Source: Nitrospirota bacterium | GTDB lineage: Bacteria > Nitrospirota > Thermodesulfovibrionia > UBA6902 | Direction: 5' to 3' | Length of the DNA: 64,000 nucleotides | NCBI GenBank assembly: GCA_016214845.1 | Contig: JACRMS010000019.1 | Location: 1-64,000, forward strand | Position numbers and translations under genes: made by a program | The notes under the pieces: model-generated | What the model was told of the DNA's origin: nothing | Databases searched by the model: none | What the model saw: only the letters and a program-made list of their open reading frames with translations | Part shown: one piece after another, positions 1 to 9,139 of the stretch | Layout of the letters: every line of letters starts with the position of its first letter | How positions within the stretch are numbered: the first letter of the stretch is position 1

Positions 1-71
1 CCACTCATCACTTGTTCCATGACTTTAACTCTTTGTATTTCCTTCTGACTCAAAACTATTTCTCCCTTCAT
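1..71 (-). CDS. Transposase N-terminus (cut by window edge)
   Basis: An open frame starts at ATG 71-69 behind a strong Shine-Dalgarno (AAGGAGG, just upstream on the minus strand) and runs off the window after 23 codons. The peptide begins MKGEIVLSQKEIQRVKVMEQ. This opening (a short strand, then a basic helix leading into a helix-turn-helix) is typical of ISNCY/IS1202-like transposases. Only the start is visible, so neither the DDE domain nor the integrity of the element can be judged. The stretch 80-170 carries two copies of a CCTTTGC-like motif, compatible with a subterminal IS end. The element marks this edge as mobile DNA. Confidence 0.6.
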   Translation of the reverse strand, partial: MKGEIVLSQKEIQRVKVMEQVMS

Positions 72-157
72 AGGCTTCTCCTCCTTGAAGGGGACATTTT
101 ACCTTTGCAGTTAATAGGGCCATTATCCCTTTGCTATCACAGTTAAATATTATTTTC

Positions 158-186
158 TTGACAAGATAATGCTATTTCAATAAACT
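158..186 (+). promoter_or_regulatory. Sigma-70-type promoter for the 226-2313 operon
   Basis: A perfect -35 box TTGACA (158-163) is followed after 17 bp by TAAACT (181-186), a four-of-six match to the -10 consensus. Transcription would start near 193, about 33 bases before the ATG at 226. It lies outside the IS-like end at the window edge, so the two-gene operon probably has its own promoter. Confidence 0.5.
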
Positions 187-225
187 TATGTCATCTTCGT
201 TAAGATTGCAGGGGATAACGGTTAA

Positions 226-948
226 ATGATACGAGATCACATATACGTAAGTTCCGAGCTGTTAGGGGCCAAAGAGTATAGTAAAGCAAGTAAGTATAAA
301 TCCCTGAATGATAATAACGATATCCATGCTCTTATTAAAAAACTGAAAGAGATTGGACTATTACCTTTAGAACTAAGTCTTCTTACTACCGAAAATAATC
401 CTCGACTAAATCTTAAAAAATACAAAAAAATATTATTAGCAAGTTGTTTCTCACCATGTAACAAGCTATCCTTGAAAAATCTGCAAGAAATTATGGATCT
501 TGCAGTTCCAGCTGTTCCTGTTAATAATGAGTTATGTGATTTTATTATATTTGATGAAAAAGCATATAACTATACATGTATTCAAAGACAAGCTGCCATC
601 AAAGATCAAACGTTTGATCAAGACATTTGCTACAAAAAAAGCAATGGTACGCCCTTTTATTTAAGAGGTGAAAAACTTTGTGACTCATCCTATAATGATC
701 AGGAAATTATAGAAATACTCTTTAAGTTCCATGAATGTTTTCCTAATGTACGTATCAATGATGACGAGGGACGTCTACCGTTATTTCTTTATAGTTACTT
801 CCTTGATTACATTTTATTTGAAAGCTTCTTTGGTAATGAAATTTTTTGGGGTCGATTTAACTTCGTTTATCCGGATGAAGAAAAAAAACGTAGATTGGCG
901 GAAGGTCGCGTGAATGATTATTTTTATTCACGGAAAAAAGAGGAGTAA
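226..948 (+). CDS. Hypothetical protein, first gene of a two-gene operon
   Basis: A 240-residue soluble protein that I do not recognise. It has no signal peptide or membrane segment, is rich in Asp, Glu, Lys and Tyr, and carries no obvious catalytic motif. Its TAA (946-948) directly abuts the ATG of the next gene at 949, so the two are almost certainly co-transcribed and translationally coupled. Base composition is strongly A+T-rich compared with the housekeeping genes further right, suggesting acquired DNA. Its neighbours (transposase start, QW-repeat protein, nuclease/NTPase) make a role in an accessory or defence module plausible, but nothing in the sequence itself shows that. Confidence 0.7.
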   Translation: MIRDHIYVSSELLGAKEYSKASKYKSLNDNNDIHALIKKLKEIGLLPLELSLLTTENNPRLNLKKYKKILLASCFSPCNKLSLKNLQEIMDLAVPAVPVNNELCDFIIFDEKAYNYTCIQRQAAIKDQTFDQDICYKKSNGTPFYLRGEKLCDSSYNDQEIIEILFKFHECFPNVRINDDEGRLPLFLYSYFLDYILFESFFGNEIFWGRFNFVYPDEEKKRRLAEGRVNDYFYSRKKEE

Positions 949-2313
949 ATGATTTGTTCAATAGTGACTTCTCGTAAGAATGAAACATTCGCATCAAAAC
1001 ATCTGCTAAGTAAATTAAAGGGAATGCCAGAGTTTCATGCCATCTTCTCCGCCAAATTTCACCTGTTGAGTCAAAAAAAACAGGAAGAATTATACAATAA
1101 TTTTTCTGTCCTAAAAGAGTATGGAATTACTTTAAATGATGTGAGAGCAATTGCCGAAGATTTGCATTATTTACAGGCTGAAATAATTTTTGCTGAAATG
1201 AAAGCTATTGTTGACTATATAATAGAATCTCAAAACAGTAAAAGCGGTGCTTGGCATATAATATCAGAGGAAGAATTGCTTAATTTTGAGGGTATTGTAT
1301 ATGGCACCTATGGGGCAAAAATACAAGATTGGACTACTTCTCATAAGACATCACTGATACCTAATGCTTGGGCAAATGCTCTTATGATTCTTATTTTAAT
1401 GAAATGGTTAGGAATCATAAATGAATCTTTGATAGATAAAAAATATATTAACAAAGTTGAGAAAGCTATCTTTTTGGGTAAAAAATGGTTTGATGAAAAT
1501 AAAAATAAAAGCCCAAATATCATGGGCTGGGGACCCTTTGTTCCTGGTATAAGCGATGATTTGGTAAATACATATGATACAAGTCTTGTTTACATTTCAC
1601 TATCATATGATTCTCGATATTCACCGTTGTTTATCGATAAAAACACCAATGAATTAATTCATATTCCAGATATCTTATTATCACCTGAAATACGAAATAA
1701 TGAATCAGGTGCATGGTATACCGACAATACTCAATCACGGAAGGAGGATGTAGGAGCTACAAGTTATGCTATTGTTCTGCTGTTAAAATTATATGAACAT
1801 ACAAAAAAAGGGAAAGAGGAAATAGAGCAAGGAATACAGTGGTTGTGCAACCAACAAAATAATGATGATGGTTGGGGTGAATATCATGACACGCCCTCAA
1901 CTGTGGATAAAACATGCTTGGCTATTATGACGTTATTAAGATATGAAAAATGGTCAAACAATATTTTTGTGACAAAAAGAATAAAAAACGGTTTAACATT
2001 CATTGAACATAAATTGACTCCTTACGATTGTACTAATGATGAGGGACAGTCTTTTCAAATTGAATGTTGGCCTAAAAGAACGTTGGATAACTCTCAAGAT
2101 CCTTGCTTTAGGAACTCTTCTCTTGCAATATCCACCTTATTGAAATGTGGTCATCCTATTTACAGCTATAGTGTTAGAAATAGCGTAACGGGTCTAATCC
2201 GTTTATACAAAGCCAAGAGGAAAGTTATGCAATGTAAGCCTATTGATAAGTTGGATGAGGGTTATTTCCTATGTATGCTTGCCGACTATCTAAAAGCATG
2301 GATCCATTTTTGA
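949..2313 (+). CDS. Cytosolic QW-repeat protein (terpenoid-cyclase/prenyltransferase fold)
   Basis: A 454-residue protein with no signal peptide. The C-terminal two thirds look like alpha/alpha-barrel repeats of the squalene-cyclase/prenyltransferase superfamily. A clear QW-type repeat (GIQWLCNQQNNDDGWGEY) sits near residues 295-312, followed by a helix TCLAIMTLL; earlier helices near residues 128-155 have the same character. I see no DXDD class II cyclase motif, so catalysis as a terpene cyclase is doubtful; the fold also serves as a protein or ligand binder. A GAGGAG ribosome-binding site lies in the end of the upstream gene. The 3' end overlaps the convergent gene at 2286-2768 by 28 bp. 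Family assignment rests on motif pattern only. Confidence 0.65.
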   Translation: MICSIVTSRKNETFASKHLLSKLKGMPEFHAIFSAKFHLLSQKKQEELYNNFSVLKEYGITLNDVRAIAEDLHYLQAEIIFAEMKAIVDYIIESQNSKSGAWHIISEEELLNFEGIVYGTYGAKIQDWTTSHKTSLIPNAWANALMILILMKWLGIINESLIDKKYINKVEKAIFLGKKWFDENKNKSPNIMGWGPFVPGISDDLVNTYDTSLVYISLSYDSRYSPLFIDKNTNELIHIPDILLSPEIRNNESGAWYTDNTQSRKEDVGATSYAIVLLLKLYEHTKKGKEEIEQGIQWLCNQQNNDDGWGEYHDTPSTVDKTCLAIMTLLRYEKWSNNIFVTKRIKNGLTFIEHKLTPYDCTNDEGQSFQIECWPKRTLDNSQDPCFRNSSLAISTLLKCGHPIYSYSVRNSVTGLIRLYKAKRKVMQCKPIDKLDEGYFLCMLADYLKAWIHF

Positions 2314-2768
2314 ATTTGATTTAATGCTTCGGCTGTTTGCCATTCTTTTTCTGATGAAAAGGACTCTTGATTATTTATATATCTTTGGAAAAAAGTAATC
2401 ATTTGTTGTTCTTGAATATTGGGATCACTTAGATAATTAGCTATAGAATTTAAATTTGGTTTTAACAAAACTAATTGTGGAAGCAAATAAGACCAATTCT
2501 GTAAGAACCAAACTTGCAAAGAGGAAGTCCAATTATTAATGGATTCGTTTGCATTCTTAATATGTTCTTGCATCCTACTAATATTAGGTTTTTCCATTAA
2601 CGCATAAAAATCATCTAAATCTTTCAGAAGAATACTGAGGAAATCATGTTTGAACCTTCTTTTTAGAAGGAATTCTTCTATTTGTTTTTTGATTATCTGA
2701 AATATTACTGCACATAATCCTCCCAGTATAGGACCAATCCAAAACCAATGATTTTTTAGTACTTCCAT
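2286..2768 (-). CDS. Small membrane-anchored hypothetical protein
   Basis: A 160-residue protein with one N-terminal hydrophobic segment (about residues 8-25, preceded by NHWFW) and a long, mostly helical cytoplasmic part rich in Lys, Asn and Gln. It is not recognised as a known family. It lies downstream of the nuclease/NTPase gene on the same strand with a gap of about 120 bp, so the two could share a transcript. Its end overlaps the convergent QW-repeat gene by 28 bp. A small single-pass membrane protein beside a STAND-like ATPase resembles an effector or sensor partner in defence modules, but this is only context. Confidence 0.6.
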   Translation of the reverse strand: MEVLKNHWFWIGPILGGLCAVIFQIIKKQIEEFLLKRRFKHDFLSILLKDLDDFYALMEKPNISRMQEHIKNANESINNWTSSLQVWFLQNWSYLLPQLVLLKPNLNSIANYLSDPNIQEQQMITFFQRYINNQESFSSEKEWQTAEALNQIQKWIHAFR

Positions 2769-2890
2769 GATTTCATCTAATCAGTCATAAGAATTAAATC
2801 AGCGATTCTGACAATAACTAAGACCCAGACTTGGAGAATGTTCAGTTCACGTAATCACATTCCCTTTTTACGGTCCATCTTTACAATGCT

Positions 2891-5512
2891 TCAGCATGGC
2901 TCCTTTTTTTCGTCATCATCGGAATCATATACTTCGAAAAGACTAGGGGCTTCAACTTCTTCCCCTGACTCAGCATATAGTTCATTATTAAATCGTAATA
3001 TGTTTTCTTCATATCTCTTAATGATGAATTCCTTATCTCTTGTATAGCCAGAATTAATTTTTGTCACAATAGGTTCGCTTAATATTGGATTTAATGGCGT
3101 CTTACTTTGAGCCATTTCCATTTCTTCTTGAGCATTAAGATACTTTAGGAACAAGTCTACTCGTTCGAATCTTACAAGCGTTCTTTGATATTTGTCTTCT
3201 TCGCGTCCTGTCAAATTATCAACCTTTTTCATAAATGCTGCTAATTCATCTCGCACAGCTTCACTGTCCAAGGGTGTATCCTGCAACACTAAATCCAAAT
3301 AGCAAAATTTATTAACGAGATATTTCAAATAGTAATCACCTGCTCCAGTAATTTTTATATGAGTTGCTCCCTTCAAAGTTTCCTGCGATTTTGTATTCAC
3401 TTCTAATAACCGCCACCTCACCAGTCTCTCAGCGGCCCTTACGAGATCATCCACATTATCAAAGCTATTTTCAAACTCGTATAACACTTTATTCCATTCA
3501 ATAAATCCCCGACCCATTGGGGAGTATTCATTATTATGCAAATCAAGCAGTTTCAGGAGTCTTAGTGCAGTAAAATGGCTACTATTCCTCTCCGTTCCGC
3601 AATCAAATATATTCATTACTGGATTATCAATGGTCTCTTTATAGTACATTCTATCCTTAAGCATAACTGACTTAACGAATTCATGATAAGCGACTTGATA
3701 GTCACTTTCCCTATGAAATATTCGTAACATCTTGTCTACATCAGTAGCTCCAGAAACTAAAAAGGTATTAAACATATCTAAAGCCAATCTCATATTTCCA
3801 TAACAAATTGCTTCAACAAAATATGCAATCCATTTGCTCTTAATGAAAATACTGGATTGTATAATATTTAAGAATTCGAGAATTGCTTTCTTGTCTAATG
3901 TAATGCCGCTACGCAAAATAAGTTTTATTTCTTCATCGGAGCGCATTAATACTTTTGTTGCGTAATTTAACCGATATTCAATTAGTCGACGAAATCGAGG
4001 GGAGGCCACATGAAATTTCTTGCTGGTATAAGCAGTTAATATTTTTTGCGTGCTGGCGGTATGATAAGATTCTTCTCGCATTGAAAGAACTGTCAAGGAG
4101 TTGGTATCTCTTGTTAATTTTTGAGCTAGCAAGAAAAGCTTTTCCTGAAAATCTGGAGTTAATTGGTCAACATTGTCAATAAATATAAATATTGCAAGAT
4201 CTCTTTCATGACAATAGATTAATAATCTCGTAACATAATCAACAGTGTCGTTTTTCCATTCTTCTATATAGGGAGATATTCTTTTTTCATATTCATTCGA
4301 ATCAAGATTTTCAGACTTTAAACGTGATTCATAAAGTAAATCTAATTCTTTTCTGTATATCTTTTTTAGGGTTTTGCGAGTTTCCTTTATCTTATCTGAA
4401 TACCTCTTCCTAATCTCCTCCAAAAGAGAACTGTAAATAGCTGATTCTAGTTGATGAGGTTCTGTTGGAGGACCTAACAAACTTATATAAAACCATATGG
4501 CGTTTCTCCCTAGTATATCTTTACCGGTAATTCGAAGATATCGTTTAATAAACGTAGTTTTTCCAGAACCAATACCCCCAAGCAATAAATAAAGCTGTCC
4601 AATATTTTTTTCTATTGCAGCTTCCATATCTTTATCAAAAATACCTGAGTCTTTTAAGCCGGTATAAATATTTCGTGTCCCCTCTTTTTTAAGAAATAAA
4701 GGAATATAATCCCTAACAACATTGTTTAGATCAAAAGTTACAGACTTTACAGAGCGGGAATAAACATAACAGGACGATAGTATTTCAATTTGCGATTTAT
4801 CAGCAATATCTAAGAAAAATGCCTCGATCACGGGGTGTAGTTGTGCGTGCAAACGATTTCGCTCAAGTGGAAGATCGGAGTTGTACAGCTTGTCTAATAC
4901 TCTATGTTGGTTTCTTTTTGAGTAGCTTACGATAGCAAATTGTTCTTCCAATATTCCCTTATTAAGAGAGTCAAATGATAATAAATTCCAAAATTCAATA
5001 AAATTATTTGTTATATCAATAGTTGAATAAAAGACGATAGAATAACCATCCTTCCATGAGCCTTCAGGTTGCAATGATTTAAAAATTATCCATGAAAAAC
5101 CATTTGTCGCTATTGCATATTTTATAGTAGTATCATCAATACAATATTGACGCACCTGATTTATTGCATCTCGAACTTCCTTAGAAGTTTGAATAATTCC
5201 TGATATTTTCAACCGCCTTCTTCCGGATGTCTCAGGTAGCATAAAAGATGTTCCCTCTCTTTTGGCTTCCACAGCAACATATGCCTTATCTCCTATTCTA
5301 AGTTGATAATCCGTAAAACCTGCTTTGGGGCCAATAGTGAAGTCTTCCCTGCTAATTAAAAATTCAGGCCAGGACAAAACTTCCTTTAAAACCCGGTCTA
5401 TTAATTTCACTCTGGTATCAGTCTCACTAGCTGCGCCTCGATGCTCGCAAAACATCTTAAACTCGGTGCAGATAGATTTAAATTTTTCTAATGCTTCATC
5501 AGGATTACTCAT
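2891..5512 (-). CDS. Nuclease-P-loop NTPase fusion, probable defence protein
   Basis: An 873-residue protein in three parts. Residues 1-190 resemble the HsdR N-terminal nuclease fold: D68 and the E82-A-K84 triad, which sits in VAVEAKREG, fit a PD-(D/E)XK active site. Residues 300-560 form a P-loop NTPase with Walker A GGIGSGKTTF near residue 312 and a Walker B-like IFIDNVDQL near 446, as in STAND/KAP-type ATPases. The remaining C-terminal 300 residues are helical, ending in an acidic tail. The start at 5512 has GGGAGG just upstream. No methylase or specificity subunit lies nearby, so this is not a classical type I restriction enzyme. The family is known for nucleotide-dependent switches with nuclease outputs; a phage-sensing role is inferred. 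The gene is A+T-rich. Confidence 0.7.
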   Translation of the reverse strand: MSNPDEALEKFKSICTEFKMFCEHRGAASETDTRVKLIDRVLKEVLSWPEFLISREDFTIGPKAGFTDYQLRIGDKAYVAVEAKREGTSFMLPETSGRRRLKISGIIQTSKEVRDAINQVRQYCIDDTTIKYAIATNGFSWIIFKSLQPEGSWKDGYSIVFYSTIDITNNFIEFWNLLSFDSLNKGILEEQFAIVSYSKRNQHRVLDKLYNSDLPLERNRLHAQLHPVIEAFFLDIADKSQIEILSSCYVYSRSVKSVTFDLNNVVRDYIPLFLKKEGTRNIYTGLKDSGIFDKDMEAAIEKNIGQLYLLLGGIGSGKTTFIKRYLRITGKDILGRNAIWFYISLLGPPTEPHQLESAIYSSLLEEIRKRYSDKIKETRKTLKKIYRKELDLLYESRLKSENLDSNEYEKRISPYIEEWKNDTVDYVTRLLIYCHERDLAIFIFIDNVDQLTPDFQEKLFLLAQKLTRDTNSLTVLSMREESYHTASTQKILTAYTSKKFHVASPRFRRLIEYRLNYATKVLMRSDEEIKLILRSGITLDKKAILEFLNIIQSSIFIKSKWIAYFVEAICYGNMRLALDMFNTFLVSGATDVDKMLRIFHRESDYQVAYHEFVKSVMLKDRMYYKETIDNPVMNIFDCGTERNSSHFTALRLLKLLDLHNNEYSPMGRGFIEWNKVLYEFENSFDNVDDLVRAAERLVRWRLLEVNTKSQETLKGATHIKITGAGDYYLKYLVNKFCYLDLVLQDTPLDSEAVRDELAAFMKKVDNLTGREEDKYQRTLVRFERVDLFLKYLNAQEEMEMAQSKTPLNPILSEPIVTKINSGYTRDKEFIIKRYEENILRFNNELYAESGEEVEAPSLFEVYDSDDDEKKEPC

Positions 5513-6134
5513 TGCCCTCCCAAATTCTTTTTGTTAATTCAGCTACTAATAATCCCCCTTGGGCCAAATAGTGCAACGGCTCAATACTTAAACTGAAAAT
5601 ATCATAAGCAAAAACAGCGATAAAGAGCAACAAAATACAAGTCTACGCCCTTTTAAAATAGAAAAGTTCTAATATGATGAAAATAATAAGCTATTATTTG
5701 CAAACGTTTATATTGTGATTATCTTTAAGCTTGAACCTGAAACTCACGTTGACAATGGCCGAATTAAAAAATTTAATTCTATTTCTTTTATGCCGCAAGA
5801 AACAACTTCATTTTCTCTCTTGCGGGAAGAAATTAATTTTGAAGTTGGAAGTGAATAATAGAGAAGAGAGTATTAGTGTTAATCAAACAGCGCATCGACA
5901 AATTCGGCGGGATTAAAATCCTGCAGAACTTCATCCGGGATGAAGCTCTCACTCTTTTGCTGACAAAGATGCAGTGTGATAAATTTTTTAACTCTCTGGA
6001 CAAATTTTCAGCGTCCATGAAATTCTGAAGCTATATAATTTTTCTTGCCCAATTGAAAAAAATGGGATACACTTCTTATATAAAAGACCCTTTGTTCGGA
6101 GGTCCTGAGAAATGAAAATCACGTGGGGGATAAT
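5513..6134. other. Long intergenic region with a possible gene remnant
   Basis: About 620 bp between the defence-like island and the lipoprotein gene. It is strongly A+T-rich in its left half. A perfect 8-bp inverted repeat (CCGCAAGA/TCTTGCGG) near 5793-5827 could form a hairpin. A short frame on the plus strand (5876-6028) gives a protein-like 50-residue peptide ending in DKFSASMKF and may be a decayed gene end. Otherwise I see nothing that can be named. Confidence 0.4.
5876..6028 (+). pseudogene. Possible truncated gene remnant
   Basis: A 50-codon frame from GTG 5876 to TGA 6026-6028. The peptide has balanced helical composition (KFGGIKILQNFIRDEALTLL is one stretch), unlike random A+T-rich translation. 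No ribosome-binding site is visible and the frame stays open for only 7 codons upstream, so this may be the tail of a gene destroyed when the neighbouring island arrived. The product is not recognised. Confidence 0.2.
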
Positions 6135-6797
6135 ATGAAAAGACTGCTTTATTTGGGAATTACGGTGGTCCTGGCGCTGTTCCTCTCCGGGTGTGGAGGT
6201 GATGATGGGGGGCACTCCCGGCCGATTTTCGTCGCCCAGATCTTAAGCGACCAACTGGCCGACGGGGATATTGCCTTCGACCCGGTCCTGAATTCCTTCA
6301 TCGTTACAAACGGCCCGGATACCATATTTTTCGGGATCGATGAGGTGGACCGGGATTTGCCGGAATTCCGTGCTTTCCTGGATTTTCCTCTCGATGGGTC
6401 CCTCAATGGTGATGTGGTCCCTGCAAGCGCAGAGATCCTGTCGGCAACCCTGGAGGTTTTCGTCGACGAGGTGAGCTTCGCCGGGACGGTCCCTACGCTC
6501 CTGGACCTCGTTCCTTTTTCCATTACGGGTTTGAGTCCTGCGGATTTCGACTCTCCTCCATTGCAATTTTCAAATGGCAGCGATGCGACTATAGGTTTTG
6601 ATTTCTTTGCCTCGGACCAGAACAATTTCGTGCTTATCGATGTCACCCCTCTGATGCGCGAAGCGCAACGGCTCGGGCTTGCACACTTCCAGGTGCGTTT
6701 TCTGCTCGATTTTGTTTCGAATGCCGGTCTTGTCGGGATCCAGGACTTGCCAAACGTCACGGTGACGGCCCCGCTTCTAACAGTGGAATACCGCTGA
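6135..6797 (+). CDS. Secreted lipoprotein, beta-rich, function unknown
   Basis: A 220-residue lipoprotein. The N-terminus MKRLLYLGITVVLALFLSGC ends in a clear lipobox (LSGC), so it should be lipidated and anchored, most likely in the outer membrane. I chose ATG 6135 over GTG 6123 because it starts the signal peptide cleanly and has a GGGGGA purine run just upstream. The mature part is beta-rich with a segment FVLIDVTPLMREAQ that resembles DNRLRE/CBM96-like carbohydrate-binding modules. That resemblance is weak, and no catalytic residues are evident. It is a single gene, convergent with the DUF2950 gene downstream. Confidence 0.7.
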   Translation: MKRLLYLGITVVLALFLSGCGGDDGGHSRPIFVAQILSDQLADGDIAFDPVLNSFIVTNGPDTIFFGIDEVDRDLPEFRAFLDFPLDGSLNGDVVPASAEILSATLEVFVDEVSFAGTVPTLLDLVPFSITGLSPADFDSPPLQFSNGSDATIGFDFFASDQNNFVLIDVTPLMREAQRLGLAHFQVRFLLDFVSNAGLVGIQDLPNVTVTAPLLTVEYR

Positions 6798-6871
6798 TCC
6801 AGATTTCCGCACGTTCCTAAATTATCTTCTGACCTTCTGACGGCAGGCGATTTATCTGACGAAAAAACCGG

Positions 6872-7852
6872 TTATTTGTCTTGCTGCTGCAAAGTCTCGT
6901 TGACTCTTTGCCAGGTCTTGTCGGGATCAAAAACCTTCATCGCCTCTGCTTTCCGCTTCGTGTCCTTGCCGAGGTCCTTCTGGTAAATGGTCCCCTCCTG
7001 GTTTACCATAAAGGTCATGACACCGGAATTCGCGTATTCAGCGGGCCAGGCAACGAGTGCGAAGCCGAGGATCATCTTCCCCTTAACTACATAATTGTAA
7101 CTCCCTCCTTCTGCATGTTTCCCCTGGCCCGTGAGGATATTGAAATAGTACCCGTGGAAAGGAGAAAGATTGCTGTCCTTTCCGTATCCTTCTCTTGCTG
7201 CCTGCGCGATCAATGGACCGAGGGGGCTCTCTTCTTCGCCCTCTTTTGTTTCCCAATACAGTCCGTCATGCTTCTCTTCGGCGCTGATAAATTTTTGGGC
7301 GAATTCGACCTTGCCGCTGCCCCCGCAATTCTTGCTGGCATATTCATGCTGCGCATCAACATAGGCATCAAGCACCTCGATAACATGCAGTTCATTCCTG
7401 CCTATTCTCCGGTTCAGTATCTCTTCCTTGCCTTCATTTACGTCGAAGAGCCATGCTGTATGCCTTTTCACAAGCGGAATGGGCATGGGCCAGTCGTCGC
7501 TGCCGATGTGGAGGACCATCTTGTCCTCAGATACATGTTCAAGCCTGTTCAACTGGTCATAAGCGATAAGAAATTCTTCACGTCCTGCCCTGTCGGCTAC
7601 GTCATCTCCGGACGAGATCAATGCCTCGCTTCCGGGGCCTAATATGATTTGCATTTCTTTCATATCGTTCGCCCTTACGGCTGCGACAAATGAACTCACC
7701 GCCTCTTCAGGCGAGGGAAAGCCCTTCTGAGTTGGGCCTGCAGCAAGCGAAGCCGAATATGCCCCAAGCAGGAGCAAGGCAATTGCGGCGACACAGGCAG
7801 GCATAGTCAGGCTGCCCTTTCCGCCTTTTTTATGTAATGCAGTCAGATTCAT
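6872..7852 (-). CDS. DUF2950 family exported protein
   Basis: A 326-residue protein with a signal peptide (hydrophobic core VAAIALLLLGAYSASLAA). The body matches the DUF2950 pattern: an N-terminal FPSPEEAVSSFVAAVRANDM segment, a central block on conserved YYWETK/GPL elements, and the closing MTFMVNQEGTIYQKDLG. I start it at ATG 7852, which has GGGAGGAAAA directly upstream; a longer frame to 7894 lacks this. It follows the DUF3300 gene by 48 bp on the same strand. DUF2950 and DUF3300 genes are commonly paired, suggesting a shared periplasmic or envelope role. The biochemical function is not known. Confidence 0.85.
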   Translation of the reverse strand: MNLTALHKKGGKGSLTMPACVAAIALLLLGAYSASLAAGPTQKGFPSPEEAVSSFVAAVRANDMKEMQIILGPGSEALISSGDDVADRAGREEFLIAYDQLNRLEHVSEDKMVLHIGSDDWPMPIPLVKRHTAWLFDVNEGKEEILNRRIGRNELHVIEVLDAYVDAQHEYASKNCGGSGKVEFAQKFISAEEKHDGLYWETKEGEEESPLGPLIAQAAREGYGKDSNLSPFHGYYFNILTGQGKHAEGGSYNYVVKGKMILGFALVAWPAEYANSGVMTFMVNQEGTIYQKDLGKDTKRKAEAMKVFDPDKTWQRVNETLQQQDK

Positions 7853-7900
7853 TTTTCCTCCCTTATGAATATCAACAAGTCTGTCTTCCCTCATTTCTCC

Positions 7901-9139
7901 CTATCTCCGGGACCCTCCGCCGCCTCTGCCGCTACCCTTGGGACCTCCACTTTCAGTGCCTCCCCTTCCCGGACGTTCTTTATCTCCGCTTTTACGCTCC
8001 TGGCCCTTGTCCTGAGGGGATATGCTACGGCGGCTTTCGTTTCCTCTTTGCCTGCTCACACTTCCGCGTTCGCTTGCTTTGCGCTCAGAATTGCCTTCGC
8101 CGATTCCCCTGAATGGAGTGTCCCTGACTACAGGGGCACGACTCCTTTCCCTTTCGGACCTGGCCTTTGGCGTGACACCTTCCCGGCGTTCAATGGGTCG
8201 TCCGTCCTGTCTTTCCATGCGCCTTCCCGGATAACCACGCATTTCCGGGCTTGCTGGTGACACCCGTGACGGTCGCGATCCGTAGCGCTGACTCGTTGTC
8301 CTGTCTCTGTAGGCAACCCCTCTCCTGTGGGACGGGTTATGTACCCATACACGCCTGTCGAAATCCCGCCTGCGGTCAAACCTGTGAAATCGACTCGTTT
8401 TATGGATATCTACATAAATGTGATGGTAAGGCCAGTCAAACCATACCCATGGGAAAAAGCCAATTCCGATAGATACTCTGGGGCCAAACCAGATAACACC
8501 GCTTGTGAAAACAAAACCCGGCGGATAGTACCAGTAATAGGGGGGATAAGCAGGGTACCACCATGGTCCGTATACATAGAGCGGATCATAGACCGGCACA
8601 TAAACAACTTCCGGGGCGGCCGGTTCGATCCTGATTATTTCCTTCTCGATTATGACTTGCTGTTCTTTGGTCGTCTTGAGGTTTCCCTGCTCTTCGGCCT
8701 TCCTGCGCAATTTCTGTATGGCGGCCATGACCTCATCCTCCTGGCTTATGAAGGCATCGCCCAATTTCCCTGTCTGGTCGAGTTTGTCGCTCATGGCAAA
8801 GAGAACGTCAGGGAAATGGCAGAGCGATTTCACACTCGGGTCCCAGGTCTTCTCCTTCAGGGCATCGTTAAGGGCATCGCCTTTCAGGTCCTTGTGCTGG
8901 TTCAACCAGCGTTCAGCCTCGACCACCTCAAGCGGATAGGTCGATGCCATCAGTATCTGGGCTATCAGAGAATCAGGATATAAGGCGATCGGCGCAAGCA
9001 TCTGCGCCAATTCTTCTTCCCCGAACCTGTTGGTTTGCTCTGGTTCCCCGGGATCCTGCGCAGGTATCCCGGGAGGTATGACGAGCATGGCTATGATCAT
9101 CCATGCCAACCCCCGCATAATGATTGCTGAAGCTCTCAT
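7901..9139 (-). CDS. DUF3300 family exported protein
   Basis: A 412-residue protein with an N-terminal signal peptide. The DUF3300 core is recognisable by LAPIALYPDSLIAQILMAST, followed by EVVEAERWL and a middle section very rich in Trp, Tyr and Pro (WWYPAYPPYYWYYPPG). The C-terminal 150 residues are a low-complexity Arg/Ser/Gly/Glu tail, probably disordered and highly charged. ATG 9139 has AAGGAGA upstream and begins a good signal peptide. Upstream of DUF2950 in an apparent two-gene operon. The function of the family is unknown; export to the envelope is supported by the leader. Confidence 0.85.
   Translation of the reverse strand: MRASAIIMRGLAWMIIAMLVIPPGIPAQDPGEPEQTNRFGEEELAQMLAPIALYPDSLIAQILMASTYPLEVVEAERWLNQHKDLKGDALNDALKEKTWDPSVKSLCHFPDVLFAMSDKLDQTGKLGDAFISQEDEVMAAIQKLRRKAEEQGNLKTTKEQQVIIEKEIIRIEPAAPEVVYVPVYDPLYVYGPWWYPAYPPYYWYYPPGFVFTSGVIWFGPRVSIGIGFFPWVWFDWPYHHIYVDIHKTSRFHRFDRRRDFDRRVWVHNPSHRRGVAYRDRTTSQRYGSRPSRVSPASPEMRGYPGRRMERQDGRPIERREGVTPKARSERERSRAPVVRDTPFRGIGEGNSERKASERGSVSRQRGNESRRSISPQDKGQERKSGDKERPGRGGTESGGPKGSGRGGGGSRR

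Noticed and set aside
949-2313. Functional squalene or terpene cyclase
   Set aside because: QW-like repeats are visible but the class II DXDD motif is not, and no isoprenoid genes are adjacent.
2891-5512. Type I restriction enzyme HsdR
   Set aside because: The N-terminal domain is HsdR-like, but there is no superfamily 2 helicase motor and no HsdM or HsdS gene nearby; the ATPase is of a different P-loop type.
5731-6018. Two overlapping short frames (one per strand) in the long gap after the defence-like gene
   Set aside because: Neither has a ribosome-binding site or recognisable composition; a different frame at 5876-6028 looks more protein-like.
6149-6760. 203-codon open frame antisense to the lipoprotein gene
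   Set aside because: It is rich in Ser, Arg and Lys as expected for the complement of a G+C-rich gene, has no leader or known motif, and the sense frame has a clear lipoprotein signal.
8327-8983. 218-codon open frame antisense to the DUF3300 gene
   Set aside because: It lies wholly opposite a recognised family member with a good start and signal peptide; the antisense peptide shows no family pattern.
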